This document shows positions 8,903-17,722 of a stretch of DNA of 52,219 nucleotides, piece after piece. The notes under the pieces were generated by a model. The model searched no databases, was not told where the DNA came from, and worked only from the letters and a program-made list of their open reading frames with translations. The position numbers and the translations under genes are program-made. The DNA comes from Anaerolineales bacterium (lineage in GTDB: Bacteria > Chloroflexota > Anaerolineae > Anaerolineales > Villigracilaceae), in contig JAHDWC010000006.1 of assembly GCA_023382575.1 (NCBI GenBank), forward strand, positions 1-52,219. Reading direction: 5' to 3'. The stretch's first letter is position 1. The number at the start of each line of letters is the position of its first letter.

Positions 8903-10699
8903 TCATTGAATAGATTGAAGGTATTCGTCTGCCATCTGGCGCACCCATTCCGGTGCGCCCAGATCTGATGACAGCGATAATAAAAATGCCTTTGCTTCGT
9001 CGAGCCTGCCGTCTTTGATGGCAATCTCCGCTTTCAGCAAGGGAATTTCATACATATCCGGTTTTACCTGTTCCGCGTTCAACACCTGCGATTTGGCTTC
9101 TTCCATGCTGCCGTTATAAAGCGCATACCGCGCGCGGGCAACATATCCCAATGGCAGGTTAACGCTGTCGATGCGTTCGTAAAATACGAACAAGGGCATA
9201 TCTTTATGTTCTGATGCTTTATAAATGGACTCAGACAGATCATCCATTACCTCAATGGGTATCTCGCCGCCCTCAAGACGATAGATCGGTGCCAACCGCA
9301 TGTACATCCCAGCTGTGGGCACCCACGCTTCGCGCGACTTGAATTCCTGCGCGGCGTTCATGAAAAATTCCTTGTTGGTCTGTCCCGCCAAATTCGAGGC
9401 TTGCGCCAGTTCCTCCATGGCAGGACGGATCTCTCCATCATCCCAAAGGGCAAGCGAAAATTGCAAATGCGCATTCGGGTCGCCGGGATTCTTTTGCACC
9501 AACTCAAACGCCGCCAACGCTTCCGGCGACAAATCCTGCGGAGGGGTTGGCAAACCGACAGGCCCCGGCGAAGGCAGCGGTTGATCCTCTGAAACAGTCG
9601 GCTGGACGGGAACGGATATCGCCGTGGGAATGGCGGTTGGCTGTCGATTTGAGAGGCGCGGAAAACGTCCACGCACGGCAAACAAGCCGAGTACTAAACA
9701 TAAGATGGCGACGAGTCCAATGCTAACCCACATCCAACCGGAAGAACGCTTCGCGGCTGGACGTTGAGCTGCCACGGTCTTCATTGCAGGTTGTTCCACG
9801 CTGACAGGATGGGCATTCGCCTGCACGCTTTGAGGTCGCATTGTAATGGCAGAACCTTGGATCGGCACACCTGCTTCCCGCCACGCAGACTTGAATGCAA
9901 CACTCAACTCCTCAACAGTGGCATAACGGTCTGTGCGTTCCTTGGCAAGCGCTTTCAGCAAAACGCGTTGGACGGGCTCTGGCACCTTCGGGTTGATCTC
10001 CATCGGCAACGGCAAAGGTGTGTAAATATGATCGTGAATGATCGAGAAGGGCGTATCAGCACTGAATGGGACTTGCCCCACAACCATTTCATATAACATG
10101 ACGCCGAACGAGTAAATATCCGTCCCAGAGTCCAGGTCCTTTTTCCCCATCGCCTGTTCTGGCGAGATGTATTGAGGCGTGCCCATGATCGAATCCGCAG
10201 ACAATGTGGATTCTCCCGCCTGGGCGATGCGCGCCAATCCAAAATCCGCAAGATACATCGTGCCTTCAGTAGAGATCAACACGTTAGACGGTTTGATGTC
10301 TCGATGCAAAATTCCCTGCTTATGTGCATGTCCCAATGCAGAGCCAACAGAGTCTACAACTTTTTCGATCTCTTCGGTCGTCAGGGGTCCTTTATTCAAC
10401 CGGGCTTTGAGCGTATCTCCCTCAATGAATTTCATCACTAAATATGGACGGCTCTCGTGCTCCGAAAAATCATAGACGGGGACGATGTTCGGATGTTCCA
10501 ATCGCGCCACTACCCGCGCCTCACGCTGAAACCGCCCAAGGAAGGTTGAATCTTCGTTGAATGCCTGATGCAGGGCTTTGATCGCCACGTAACGGTCAAG
10601 AGAGGCGTGGTAGGCTTTGTAAACGGTCGCCATACCGCCCTGTCCCAACTGCTCGATGATCCGATATGGACCAACATTCTCGCCAACTGCAAATGACAT
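8903..10699 (-). CDS. PknB-type serine/threonine protein kinase with transmembrane helix and TPR-like extracytoplasmic region
   Basis: 598 residues. The kinase domain occupies ~10-270: the Gly-rich loop GQGGMATVY, the ATP-binding Lys in VAIKAL, the catalytic loop HRDIKPSNVL and DFGLA. A Pro/Ala-rich juxtamembrane segment leads to one membrane helix (~323-343), then a Pro/Thr linker and helical repeats (~400-598) with TPR-like pairs. The tail should lie outside the membrane and may sense or scaffold. The ribosome site is CGGAG. Its own -10 box lies behind the terminator of the upstream small gene, and it is coupled to tpiA. A kinase inside a gap-pgk-tpiA cluster suggests a link between envelope signalling and central carbon flux, but this is inference. 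Confidence 0.92.
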   Translation of the reverse strand: MSFAVGENVGPYRIIEQLGQGGMATVYKAYHASLDRYVAIKALHQAFNEDSTFLGRFQREARVVARLEHPNIVPVYDFSEHESRPYLVMKFIEGDTLKARLNKGPLTTEEIEKVVDSVGSALGHAHKQGILHRDIKPSNVLISTEGTMYLADFGLARIAQAGESTLSADSIMGTPQYISPEQAMGKKDLDSGTDIYSFGVMLYEMVVGQVPFSADTPFSIIHDHIYTPLPLPMEINPKVPEPVQRVLLKALAKERTDRYATVEELSVAFKSAWREAGVPIQGSAITMRPQSVQANAHPVSVEQPAMKTVAAQRPAAKRSSGWMWVSIGLVAILCLVLGLFAVRGRFPRLSNRQPTAIPTAISVPVQPTVSEDQPLPSPGPVGLPTPPQDLSPEALAAFELVQKNPGDPNAHLQFSLALWDDGEIRPAMEELAQASNLAGQTNKEFFMNAAQEFKSREAWVPTAGMYMRLAPIYRLEGGEIPIEVMDDLSESIYKASEHKDMPLFVFYERIDSVNLPLGYVARARYALYNGSMEEAKSQVLNAEQVKPDMYEIPLLKAEIAIKDGRLDEAKAFLLSLSSDLGAPEWVRQMADEYLQSIQ

Positions 10700-10726
10700 A
10701 CAAAATCTCCGCTTGAAATTTGTCCA

Positions 10727-10732
10727 ATTATA
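10727..10732 (-). promoter_or_regulatory. -10 box (TATAAT) for the Ser/Thr kinase-tpiA transcript
   Basis: A perfect TATAAT on the - strand lies 27 bases before the kinase ATG, and the ribosome site GGAG lies between them. The -35 region is weak. It sits just downstream of the terminator at 10780-10807, so the kinase, tpiA and the M50-like gene can be transcribed separately from gap-pgk. Confidence 0.55.
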
Positions 10733-10779
10733 GCCGAGCGTCCTCGATTTCGGTTATGATGCCCGCTAATTGAAATAAA

Positions 10780-10807
10780 AAAGCGGATGGAAATTTCCAT
10801 CCGCTTT
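10780..10807 (-). terminator. Rho-independent terminator after the small membrane protein gene
   Basis: A perfect 28-base palindrome (AAAGCGGATGG arm) is followed on the - strand by TTTTTATTTC. It ends the transcript of the gene at 10826-11359. Confidence 0.85.
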
Positions 10808-10825
10808 AAGTTACTGCACAGATTT

Positions 10826-11359
10826 TTATGGCTGGGGGATTTCGACGTTCGGGGTGATGTATCCATTCTCGTTCGTGAAGTTGACCAGGAACGGCTGGGA
10901 AGTACCATCACCGCAATTGACATTCCACTCTTCAGACCAGTTTCCGCTGGCGTCTGGCTGCGAAAGTACGGTAATGGTTGTACCATCCACCGTGGGAGCA
11001 TTACAACCTGAGATCGCCGCAATGATCTGGACAGAGAACCAAGTCGTCAGGCGAGTTTCATCGTCCGCGAGACCACCAGGGGGCACCTCACCACTGAAAT
11101 CGAACTCTGGTGCAGCTTCAGTGCTGTTCGGGTCAACAGGGTCCACAGGCTCAATCGGGTTGAAGGGAACATCGGTTGGAATTTCAAAGTTCTGCAATTC
11201 CTCCACTGCCTGCTGGGCGGCAATGTATGTCTGGTAACCGTAATATCCACCCACACCAGTCACCACACAACAACAACATAAAACGACCGCAACCACAACA
11301 CCGATAATAAGATTGCGATTATTCTTCGGCGCGGCCTCAGGAACAGGATTCGTCTCCAT
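10826..11359 (-). CDS. Membrane-anchored protein with a Cys-rich transmembrane helix, function unknown
   Basis: 177 residues. After a short cytoplasmic N-terminus (~17 residues, Pro/Asn-rich) comes one hydrophobic helix (~18-42) holding four consecutive cysteines. A Pro/Asp/Glu-rich extracytoplasmic stretch and a small C-terminal domain (about 100-177) with Cys and Trp follow. The domain resembles DUF4878-like or nuclear-transport-factor-like small folds only loosely, so no family is claimed. The ribosome site is AGGAGAG. It has its own promoter and terminator between pgk and the Ser/Thr kinase, so it is a separate transcription unit. Confidence 0.6.
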   Translation of the reverse strand: METNPVPEAAPKNNRNLIIGVVVAVVLCCCCVVTGVGGYYGYQTYIAAQQAVEELQNFEIPTDVPFNPIEPVDPVDPNSTEAAPEFDFSGEVPPGGLADDETRLTTWFSVQIIAAISGCNAPTVDGTTITVLSQPDASGNWSEEWNVNCGDGTSQPFLVNFTNENGYITPNVEIPQP

Positions 11360-11394
11360 AATTTGTATCTCTCCTAATTGAAATTGATTGGGGC

Positions 11395-11400
11395 ATTATA
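11395..11400 (-). promoter_or_regulatory. -10 box (TATAAT) for the small membrane protein gene
   Basis: TATAAT on the - strand lies immediately after the T-run of the pgk terminator. The start codon is 35 bases downstream with AGGAGAG in between. No convincing -35 is visible. Confidence 0.5.
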
Positions 11401-11410
11401 CAAAAGAAAA

Positions 11411-11439
11411 GAGCAGAAGGACATAAAATCCTTCTGCTC
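11411..11439 (-). terminator. Rho-independent terminator after pgk
   Basis: An 11-bp stem (GAGCAGAAGGA arm) with a short A/T loop is followed on the - strand by TTTTCTTTT. It lies 22 bases past the pgk stop codon. Confidence 0.85.
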
Positions 11440-11460
11440 CCTTTGTACTACTTAAAAATT

Positions 11461-12633
11461 TTACTTATCCAGCAAAGCCGCGACGCCGGGCAACTCCTTG
11501 CCTTCCAAAAATTCCAACGAAGCGCCACCGCCCGTGGAGACGTGCGTCATCTGCTTGGCAACACCAGCCTTCTTGACCGCGCTGGCAGAATCGCCGCCAC
11601 CGATGACCGTCACCGCGCCGGACTCAGCCAAAAGTTTTGCCAACGCAAACGTGCCTTCGGCAAACTTCGGCATTTCAAACACACCTACCGGACCATTCCA
11701 CACGACGAGCTTGGCACCCGCCAACGTGGACTTGTACAACTCAACCGTCTTGGGCCCGACATCCAGCATGCGCCAACCCGCAGGGATCTCATCCACACTG
11801 ACCGTTTGGGTGTTTGCTTCTGCATCGAATTTATCCGCAATGACAGCGTCCACGGGCAGGACGAGTTTATCGCCCAATTTGCCGAGCAGGGTCTTGGCGG
11901 TTTCAAGTGACTCCGCTTCGACGAGGCTGTCTTGCATGTTGAGTCCCTTCGCAGCCAGGAAGGTGTTCGCCATGCCGCCGCCGATAATGAGTTTGTCACA
12001 TTTTGCGGCGAGAGTTTCCACCACGAGAATCTTGTCGCTGATTTTCGCGCCGCCAAGAATGGCGATATAGGGATGTTCGGGATTCGCCACTGCGCGCCCG
12101 AGATATTCCAGTTCCTGTTCCATCAAGAAGCCAGAAACAGCCGGCAGGAAGCGCGCCACGCCTTCTGTCGAGGAATGAGCGCGATGGGCAGAACCAAACG
12201 CATCATTGACGTACACTTCGCCGAGCGCAGCCATCTGCTTGGCAAGGTCAAGGTCGTTCTTCTCTTCACCTTTGTGGAAGCGAGTATTTTCGAGCATGAC
12301 CACGTCACCGGGTTTCAGAGATTTGGCAATCGCTTCCACTTCCGCGCCGACGCAATCAGGCGCCATGATTACAGGGCGTCCCAACAACGCAGCCAATGCA
12401 TCCGAAGCAGCCTTCAGACTAAACTCAGGGTCGGGTCCACCCTTTGGGCGGCCAAGATGACTCATCAGGAGTAATGAAGCGCCTTGTTCCAGCACATATT
12501 GAATGGTCGGCAGGGCGGCTTTGATGCGCTTGTCATCGGTCACTTTACCGTCCGCCATGGGGACGTTGAAATCCACGCGCATAAGCACGCGTTTGCCTTT
12601 GAGGTCGATGTCTTTTACAGTTTTCTTGTTCAT
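11461..12633 (-). CDS. pgk: Phosphoglycerate kinase
   Basis: 390 residues, the normal length. The N-terminal RVDFNVPM, the substrate-binding SHLGRPKG and [10 protein letters not shown], the LGGAKISDK hinge segment and the C-terminal nucleotide-binding GGGDSASAV with STGGGASLE are all present. It transfers the acyl phosphate of 1,3-bisphosphoglycerate to ADP. The ribosome site is GGTGGAATC. It follows gap by 49 bases, which contain a strong palindrome, and ends at its own terminator. Confidence 0.97.
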   Translation of the reverse strand: MNKKTVKDIDLKGKRVLMRVDFNVPMADGKVTDDKRIKAALPTIQYVLEQGASLLLMSHLGRPKGGPDPEFSLKAASDALAALLGRPVIMAPDCVGAEVEAIAKSLKPGDVVMLENTRFHKGEEKNDLDLAKQMAALGEVYVNDAFGSAHRAHSSTEGVARFLPAVSGFLMEQELEYLGRAVANPEHPYIAILGGAKISDKILVVETLAAKCDKLIIGGGMANTFLAAKGLNMQDSLVEAESLETAKTLLGKLGDKLVLPVDAVIADKFDAEANTQTVSVDEIPAGWRMLDVGPKTVELYKSTLAGAKLVVWNGPVGVFEMPKFAEGTFALAKLLAESGAVTVIGGGDSASAVKKAGVAKQMTHVSTGGGASLEFLEGKELPGVAALLDK

Positions 12634-12649
12634 GATTCCACCAAAAATA

Positions 12650-12674
12650 TAGGGGCGAGGTGACCTCGCCCCTA
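12650..12674 (-). repeat. GC-rich palindrome between gap and pgk, a possible attenuator or REP-like element
   Basis: A 12-bp stem of the AGGGGCGAGG type closes on a one-base centre. On the - strand it is followed three bases later by TTTTT, so it can act as a partial terminator between gap and pgk. The GGGGCGAGG...CCTCGCCCC core also resembles the short palindromes dispersed in intergenic regions of some bacteria; only one copy is present in this window. Confidence 0.6.
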
Positions 12675-12682
12675 CGGATTTG

Positions 12683-13741
12683 TTACAGGGATTTCGCCAT
12701 CAGAGCCGCGAGATCAGCGGTGCGGCAGGAGTAACCCCATTCATTGTCGTACCAGGTCACAACCTTGACGAAGTTGCTCTTGTCTTTGCCGAGGACGCTG
12801 GTGAAAGGCAGGTCAATCGAGGAGCTGTAGGAGCTACCCTTGAAGTCCATGCTGACGAGCGGTTCGTCCACAGCTTCGAGGATGCCCTTGAAGCGCGCGG
12901 TCTTGGCGGCATCGCGGAAGGCCTGACGCAATTCTTCGGTGGTGGTTTCCTTTTCGAGTTCAGCGGTGAAGTCCACGACTGAGACGGTGGGGGTCGGAAC
13001 GCGCAGGGAGTAACCATCGAACTTGCCCTTGAGTTCGGGAATGACCAATGCAATGGCCTTCGCAGCGCCAGTGGTGGTCGGGATGATGTTCAAACCAGAA
13101 GCGCGGGCGCGACGCAGATCAGAGTGCGGCATGTCGAGCACTTTCTGGTCGTTGGTGTAGGAATGCACGGTGGTCATGAAGCCGCGCTTGATGGAGAAGT
13201 TATCGTGTACCACCTTGGCAGCAGGCGCCAGACAGTTGGTGGTGCAGGAAGCATTCGATACGACGTGATGCTTGGACGCATCGTACTTGTCTTCATTGAC
13301 GCCCAATACGACGGTCAGGTCTTCGCCTTCGGCGGGAGCCGAAATGATGACCTTCTTCGCGCCGCCGGAGGTGATGTGATTGACTGCACCTTTGACGGTC
13401 TTGCCCTTCTTGTTCACGCCATCTTCTTTAATGGTGAACAGGCCAGTTGATTCAATGACGATGTCAATGCCGAGGTCACCCCATTTGATGGCGGCGGGAT
13501 CGGTTTCCTTGAAAACCTTGACCTTCTTGCCATCGATGACGAGACCGTCATCCGCAATTTCCACCGCGCCGTTGAAGCGACCATAGGTCGAATCGTATTT
13601 CAGCAAGTGCGCCATGGTCTTCGTATCACCAATGTCGTTGAACGCGACCACTTCCAATTCATTCGGATACATATCGCGAATGGCTTTCAGCACCTGGCGT
13701 CCGATTCGTCCAAATCCGTTAATACCAACTTTTGTTGTCAT
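12683..13741 (-). CDS. gap: Type I glyceraldehyde-3-phosphate dehydrogenase
   Basis: 352 residues from [12 protein letters not shown]; an upstream in-frame extension lacks family similarity, whereas GGAGG lies at the right distance before this ATG. The Rossmann motif [10 protein letters not shown], the catalytic Cys in [12 protein letters not shown], the His-containing TVHSYT and the C-terminal [10 protein letters not shown] are intact. A Lys-rich insert near residues 110-125 ([10 protein letters not shown]) makes it slightly longer than usual. It oxidises glyceraldehyde 3-phosphate with NAD and phosphate. It starts the gap-pgk transcript from a clear promoter ~90 bases upstream. Confidence 0.97.
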   Translation of the reverse strand: MTTKVGINGFGRIGRQVLKAIRDMYPNELEVVAFNDIGDTKTMAHLLKYDSTYGRFNGAVEIADDGLVIDGKKVKVFKETDPAAIKWGDLGIDIVIESTGLFTIKEDGVNKKGKTVKGAVNHITSGGAKKVIISAPAEGEDLTVVLGVNEDKYDASKHHVVSNASCTTNCLAPAAKVVHDNFSIKRGFMTTVHSYTNDQKVLDMPHSDLRRARASGLNIIPTTTGAAKAIALVIPELKGKFDGYSLRVPTPTVSVVDFTAELEKETTTEELRQAFRDAAKTARFKGILEAVDEPLVSMDFKGSSYSSSIDLPFTSVLGKDKSNFVKVVTWYDNEWGYSCRTADLAALMAKSL

Positions 13742-13829
13742 GTGAGAATCCTCCAATGAAATAATAGGCTCAGGGGACACATCTGAGTAATTTTGTGTCA
13801 CCGCTGGTATGGACATATCATACTGTCAA

Positions 13830-13858
13830 ATTGTACATCTTTTAGACAAATTTGTGAA
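13830..13858 (-). promoter_or_regulatory. Promoter for gap-pgk
   Basis: On the - strand, TTCACA and TACAAT are separated by 17 bases. The start codon of gap is ~85 bases downstream. A short palindrome ACAAATTTGT (13846-13855) overlaps the -35 end and the spacer, so it could be an operator for a glycolytic repressor. The operator idea is speculative. Confidence 0.55.
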
Positions 13859-13916
13859 TTTTTGTACGTCTGTGATTTTCCTGACAAATGTAATCGTTTA
13901 CCATCCTAAAATATGG

Positions 13917-15236
13917 CTAGTTTAGAGGACCTGTCCGCTCATCAAAGACGTTCATGATGACCTGCGCCAGCTTGACCGAGTCATGCCGCCAAGGGTGCTG
14001 GTCATCTATAAGGTCCGCGCAATAGCTGCGTGGATCGGCAAGCGTTTTCTCATCTGCACGCACCCAATTGGATGAAGGTCCTAAGTCATCTGCATAATTA
14101 TTATTGCACAAAATGACGTCAAATAAGTCTTCGCCAATGTGCCCCTCCAGCGCGCGGATATGGTCGTGACAGGTGTACGCATCGGTCTCACCCGACTGTG
14201 TGGCAATGTTACTGACATACATCTTCACCGCACGGCTCGCCCGAATGCCCGCCAACAGGTCATGCACCAGTAAATTCGGCAAAATGCTCGTGTATAAACT
14301 GCCCGGCCCGATAATGATAACATCCGCATTGAGAAGCGCCCGAATGACTGGCGGGAACGCTGGCGCGTTGTCCGGCTCCAGCCAAACGCGGCGGACCCGC
14401 CCCGCAGCTTCGGGGATGCGGCTCTCCCCTTCCACGCGGACTTCGGTCAGCGAATGGGGCAATTCCATCGTCGCCACCAGCTTGACGTTGTGCAATGTCG
14501 ACGGCAAGACACGTCCATTCACTGAAAGCACCCGTCCAGATTCTGCAACGGCAGCTTCGAAACTTCCTGTAATATCCGCCAAGGCTGTGATGAAGAGATT
14601 CCCGAATGAATGTCCTTCGAGGTCGGTCGAGCCGCTGAAACGATATTGAAAAAGCTGGGCAAGCAAGTCTTCGTCGTTGGAAAGCGCCGCAAGACAGTTA
14701 CGGATGTCGCCGGGCGGCAGGATACCAAAACTTTCGCGCAGCCTGCCAGATGACCCGCCATCGTCCGCTACGGTGACGACGGCTGTCAGATTGCTGGTAT
14801 GCGCCTTTAGCCCACGCAGCAAGGTGGAGAGTCCATGCCCGCCGCCGATAGCAACGATGCGCGGTCCGCGTTTGCGGCGATGAAAATCTGTCAGCGTATC
14901 AACCACGTCAGAACCGGGACGAATGAAAGGTCGAAGCAGGGAGCGATTAAGCTTGTAAATCCCATAGGTCACCAGAAAAATCCCCAACCCGCCGAAAATT
15001 ATCGCGCGCCAGATGCGCGGAATCCAACGCAACGAGGCGTAGGAGAGCAAGGTCAATAGAGTTGGGTCTGTCGAGTCGGTACGGTATAAGTCAATCAGAA
15101 TGACGGCCACCCCCAACCCAAGCAAGGTGATTCCCAGTAAGACCAACAGGAACCAACGTTTGATGCGTAAACCGGGACGAAGCCAGCGCGGAATGTCGCG
15201 TAAGATCGATGCAAATCGACGAAACCGGTAATTCAT
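13917..15236 (-). CDS. YvcK/CofD-like gluconeogenesis factor with an N-terminal membrane extension
   Basis: 439 residues from MNYRFRRF. An in-frame ATG at 15335 is rejected because a strong promoter lies between the two. Residues ~22-48 and ~68-95 are membrane helices; the YvcK domain follows with VAIGGGHGLSTLLRG, TVADDGGSSGRLR and the GPGSLYTSILPNL segment. Typical YvcK is ~320 residues, so ~110 residues are added to anchor it. The family binds UDP-sugars and is needed for growth on gluconeogenic carbon and for cell-wall synthesis. It lies just upstream of gap-pgk, which fits that role. The mRNA is predicted to be leaderless. Confidence 0.9.
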   Translation of the reverse strand: MNYRFRRFASILRDIPRWLRPGLRIKRWFLLVLLGITLLGLGVAVILIDLYRTDSTDPTLLTLLSYASLRWIPRIWRAIIFGGLGIFLVTYGIYKLNRSLLRPFIRPGSDVVDTLTDFHRRKRGPRIVAIGGGHGLSTLLRGLKAHTSNLTAVVTVADDGGSSGRLRESFGILPPGDIRNCLAALSNDEDLLAQLFQYRFSGSTDLEGHSFGNLFITALADITGSFEAAVAESGRVLSVNGRVLPSTLHNVKLVATMELPHSLTEVRVEGESRIPEAAGRVRRVWLEPDNAPAFPPVIRALLNADVIIIGPGSLYTSILPNLLVHDLLAGIRASRAVKMYVSNIATQSGETDAYTCHDHIRALEGHIGEDLFDVILCNNNYADDLGPSSNWVRADEKTLADPRSYCADLIDDQHPWRHDSVKLAQVIMNVFDERTGPLN

Positions 15237-15243
15237 GAAAACG

Positions 15244-15272
15244 ATAATAGCAGGGAAAATGGGTTGCGTCAA
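15244..15272 (-). promoter_or_regulatory. Promoter for yvcK, predicted leaderless transcript
   Basis: On the - strand, TTGACG and TATTAT are exactly 17 bases apart. Only seven bases separate TATTAT from the ATG at 15236, so transcription should begin at or next to the start codon. No Shine-Dalgarno sequence is present. Confidence 0.7.
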
Positions 15273-15312
15273 ACAATATGCCCAAAAATGAGGGGGTAAA
15301 AATACCTTACGG

Positions 15313-15318
15313 TATAAT
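15313..15318 (+). promoter_or_regulatory. -10 box (TATAAT) for the ROK kinase gene, predicted leaderless transcript
   Basis: A perfect TATAAT ends seven bases before the ATG at 15326, and there is no ribosome site. The -35 region is poor. It is divergent from the yvcK promoter, with the two -10 boxes about 65 bases apart. Confidence 0.6.
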
Positions 15319-15325
15319 TGTGCAC

Positions 15326-16264
15326 ATGTCCACAATCATAGCCGTCGATATTGGCGGAACGCAAATGCGCGCCGCTGCCTATACGCAAGATAAGATCAAA
15401 CCCCTCAAACAAAAGAAGATTCCGACCCTCGCCTCTGAACCCGGAGGATTAGAGCGCCTCATCAGCGTGATCGAGGATGTTTACCCCAAAGACGGCTCTG
15501 TGGCCGCGATTGGGCTGGGTTCGCCGGGTCCGCTTGACCCCCATACTGGGTACTTGTTGGCACCTCCAAACAACCCGGAATGGCATAACTTTCCACTTGC
15601 GCCGCGCGTGGCGGAACATTTTGGGGTGCAGACCTTCCTTGATAACGATGCGAACCTTGCCGGGCTGGCAGAATATCGCTTCGGCGCGGGCAAGGGACAT
15701 CACCACTTGTTATACATCACCGTCAGCACGGGGATCGGGGCAGGAGTCATTGCCGATGACCGGCTGTTGCAGGGGTATCATGGTCTCGCCGCTGAACTCG
15801 GTCACGTCATCATAGATCCGAATGGGCCGCCTTGTTCGTGTGGTTTCAGCGGACATTTGGAGGCGTTCTCGTCGGGACCCGCTATCGTGAGGTATGTGCT
15901 GTCTCAACTTGATGCAGGTGTGACGTCGGTATTGAAGCGGGATGATTCGCTGAATGCCAGAGTTGTGGCGGAAGCCGCTCAAAAGGGCGATGCGCTGGCG
16001 ATCCAGGCTTATCAACGTGCCGGTGAATATCTTGGCATTGGCGTCGCTTCGTTCCTGCATGCGTTCGACCCGTCCATTGTCGTTTTTGGAGGCGGGGTTT
16101 CACAGGTTGGAAGTTTGTTATTCGATTCGTTCCACGCCAGTTTGAAACAGCGTGTTTTTCATCCGCGTTATTTGGAGGGGTTGGTCATCACGCGAGCAGA
16201 GTTGGGCGATGACGCAGGCCTGCTCGGCGCGCGCGCGCTGGCTGAGATGAAAGCCGACCTATGA
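15326..16264 (+). CDS. ROK-family sugar kinase (glucokinase-like)
   Basis: 312 residues from MSTIIAVDIGGTQMR; the in-frame upstream ATG at 15278 lies before the promoter. The phosphate-1 motif DIGGTQ, LGSPGPLDP, FLDNDANLAGLAE and VSTGIGAGV are typical ROK elements. In the zinc motif PCSCGFSGHLEA the usual third Cys is replaced by His, which can still bind zinc. It probably phosphorylates glucose or a related hexose with ATP, feeding the glycolytic genes on the opposite strand. A class III aminotransferase follows after 51 bases. Confidence 0.85.
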   Translation: MSTIIAVDIGGTQMRAAAYTQDKIKPLKQKKIPTLASEPGGLERLISVIEDVYPKDGSVAAIGLGSPGPLDPHTGYLLAPPNNPEWHNFPLAPRVAEHFGVQTFLDNDANLAGLAEYRFGAGKGHHHLLYITVSTGIGAGVIADDRLLQGYHGLAAELGHVIIDPNGPPCSCGFSGHLEAFSSGPAIVRYVLSQLDAGVTSVLKRDDSLNARVVAEAAQKGDALAIQAYQRAGEYLGIGVASFLHAFDPSIVVFGGGVSQVGSLLFDSFHASLKQRVFHPRYLEGLVITRAELGDDAGLLGARALAEMKADL

Positions 16265-16315
16265 ATCTAAGATCCGCGGTCTGCACTGACCGCTGAAATT
16301 CATAAAGGAGAATGT

Positions 16316-17638
16316 ATGACAAACGTGATAACACCCGGACCGAAAGCCAAAGCCATGATCGAGCGTGACCACAAAGTGATCTCGCCATCCTATCCAAGAG
16401 GATATCCATTCGTGATGGATCATGGAAAAGGCAGCGAAGTGTGGGATGTGGATGGCAATCGTTTTCTGGATTTCATGGGCGGGATTGCCGTCGTTGCAAC
16501 GGGATATTCACACCCGAAAGTTGTAAAAGCGATCCAAGAGCAGGCGGAAAAGTTCGTTCATATTTCATCGGATTTTTATCATGAGAATTGGATCAGATTG
16601 GGCGAACGCCTGAACGACATCGCGCCGTTCAAGGAAGATGCGCTCTCGTTCATGACCAATTCCGGCACCGAGGCAGTGGAAGCGGCGATTAAACTCGCGC
16701 GATATCACACCAAACGCACGAACTTCATCGGCTTCACCGGTGCCTTCCACGGGCGGACAATGGGCGCGGTCACTTTCACGGCAAGCAAGGCAAAGTATCA
16801 CGGCGGGTTCTATCCGCTGATGAACGGCGTGACGCATGCCCCCTTCCCGAATCCGTACCGACCTGTTCTGCAGACCCGCAAAGGTGAAGACTACGGCGAA
16901 GCCGTGGTACGTTATATTGAAGAGGAAATTCTGGCGCAAATCCTGCCGCCGAAAGATGTGGCAGGCATTTTGGTCGAGACCATTCAAGGCGAAGGCGGCT
17001 ACATCGTCCCGCCGGATGGTTTCTACCCTGCGCTTCGCAAACTGTGTGACAAGCACGGCATTCTACTCATCCTCGATGAAGTCCAATCGGGCATGGGGCG
17101 CACGGGCAAGTGGTGGGCGATTGAGCACTTTGGCGTCGAGCCGGATATCATCACCTCAGCAAAGGGCATTGCTTCTGGCATGCCGCTTGGCGCATGCATC
17201 GCGCGCAAATCCGTAATGGATTGGGAAATTGGTACACACGGCAACACCTACGGTGGAAATCCAATCTCCTGTGCCGCCTCATTAGCGACCATTGAGCTGG
17301 TCGAAAGTGAATTTATGAAGAATGCCGCTGAAGTCGGTGAATATGCCATGGACGCCTTGAAGGAAATCCAGGCACGTCACCCGAGCATCGGCGATGTGCG
17401 CGGCAAAGGTTTGATGATCGGCGTGGAATTCGTCAAGAACCGCGAGACGAAGGAACCTGCCAAAGAGTTGACAGATCGCCTCGTCGACCTTGCCTTTGAG
17501 CGCGGACTGCTGACCCTCTCCTGCGGAAAGAGCGTCATCCGTATCGCACCGCCGCTATCCATCAGCAAAACAAATATGGATGAAGGGTTGCGCATCTTTG
17601 AAGAAGCATTGACCGTAGCAGAAAAAGAATTGATGTAA
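16316..17638 (+). CDS. Class III PLP-dependent aminotransferase (4-aminobutyrate/acetylornithine type)
   Basis: 440 residues, the length of GabT-like enzymes. MTNSGTEAVEAAIKLAR binds the cofactor phosphate, LILDEVQSGMGRTGK carries the cofactor-binding Asp, and Lys283 in SAKGIASG is the Schiff-base lysine. It transfers the omega-amino group of a substrate such as GABA, ornithine or lysine to an oxo-acid. The ribosome site is AAAGGAG. It probably shares the transcript of the ROK kinase gene and ends at a bidirectional terminator. The exact substrate cannot be set from sequence. Confidence 0.88.
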   Translation: MTNVITPGPKAKAMIERDHKVISPSYPRGYPFVMDHGKGSEVWDVDGNRFLDFMGGIAVVATGYSHPKVVKAIQEQAEKFVHISSDFYHENWIRLGERLNDIAPFKEDALSFMTNSGTEAVEAAIKLARYHTKRTNFIGFTGAFHGRTMGAVTFTASKAKYHGGFYPLMNGVTHAPFPNPYRPVLQTRKGEDYGEAVVRYIEEEILAQILPPKDVAGILVETIQGEGGYIVPPDGFYPALRKLCDKHGILLILDEVQSGMGRTGKWWAIEHFGVEPDIITSAKGIASGMPLGACIARKSVMDWEIGTHGNTYGGNPISCAASLATIELVESEFMKNAAEVGEYAMDALKEIQARHPSIGDVRGKGLMIGVEFVKNRETKEPAKELTDRLVDLAFERGLLTLSCGKSVIRIAPPLSISKTNMDEGLRIFEEALTVAEKELM

Positions 17639-17647
17639 CCTAGGTAA

Positions 17648-17687
17648 ACAAAAAGACCTTCGAGTGAACGCTCGAAGGTCTTTTTGT
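17648..17687. terminator. Bidirectional rho-independent terminator between the aminotransferase and TIR genes
   Basis: A 17-bp stem (GACCTTCGAG core flanked by A and T runs) has the loop TGAACG. A- and T-runs on both sides let it work for both convergent genes. Confidence 0.9.
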
Positions 17688-17722
17688 TCATCAGTAAATC
17701 CGACCTAAAATGGGGAACCTGT

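Noticed and set aside
11498-12070. Open frames on the + strand opposite pgk and gap
   Set aside because: They are shadows of strongly conserved glycolytic genes and show no independent family features.
13742-13816. A 25-residue N-terminal extension of Gap
   Set aside because: Family members start at the [12 protein letters not shown]-type sequence and GGAGG is correctly spaced before that ATG.
16276-16293. GCGGTC/GACCGC hairpin between the ROK kinase and aminotransferase genes
   Set aside because: A six-base stem with no T-run; it could influence mRNA stability but there is no real support.
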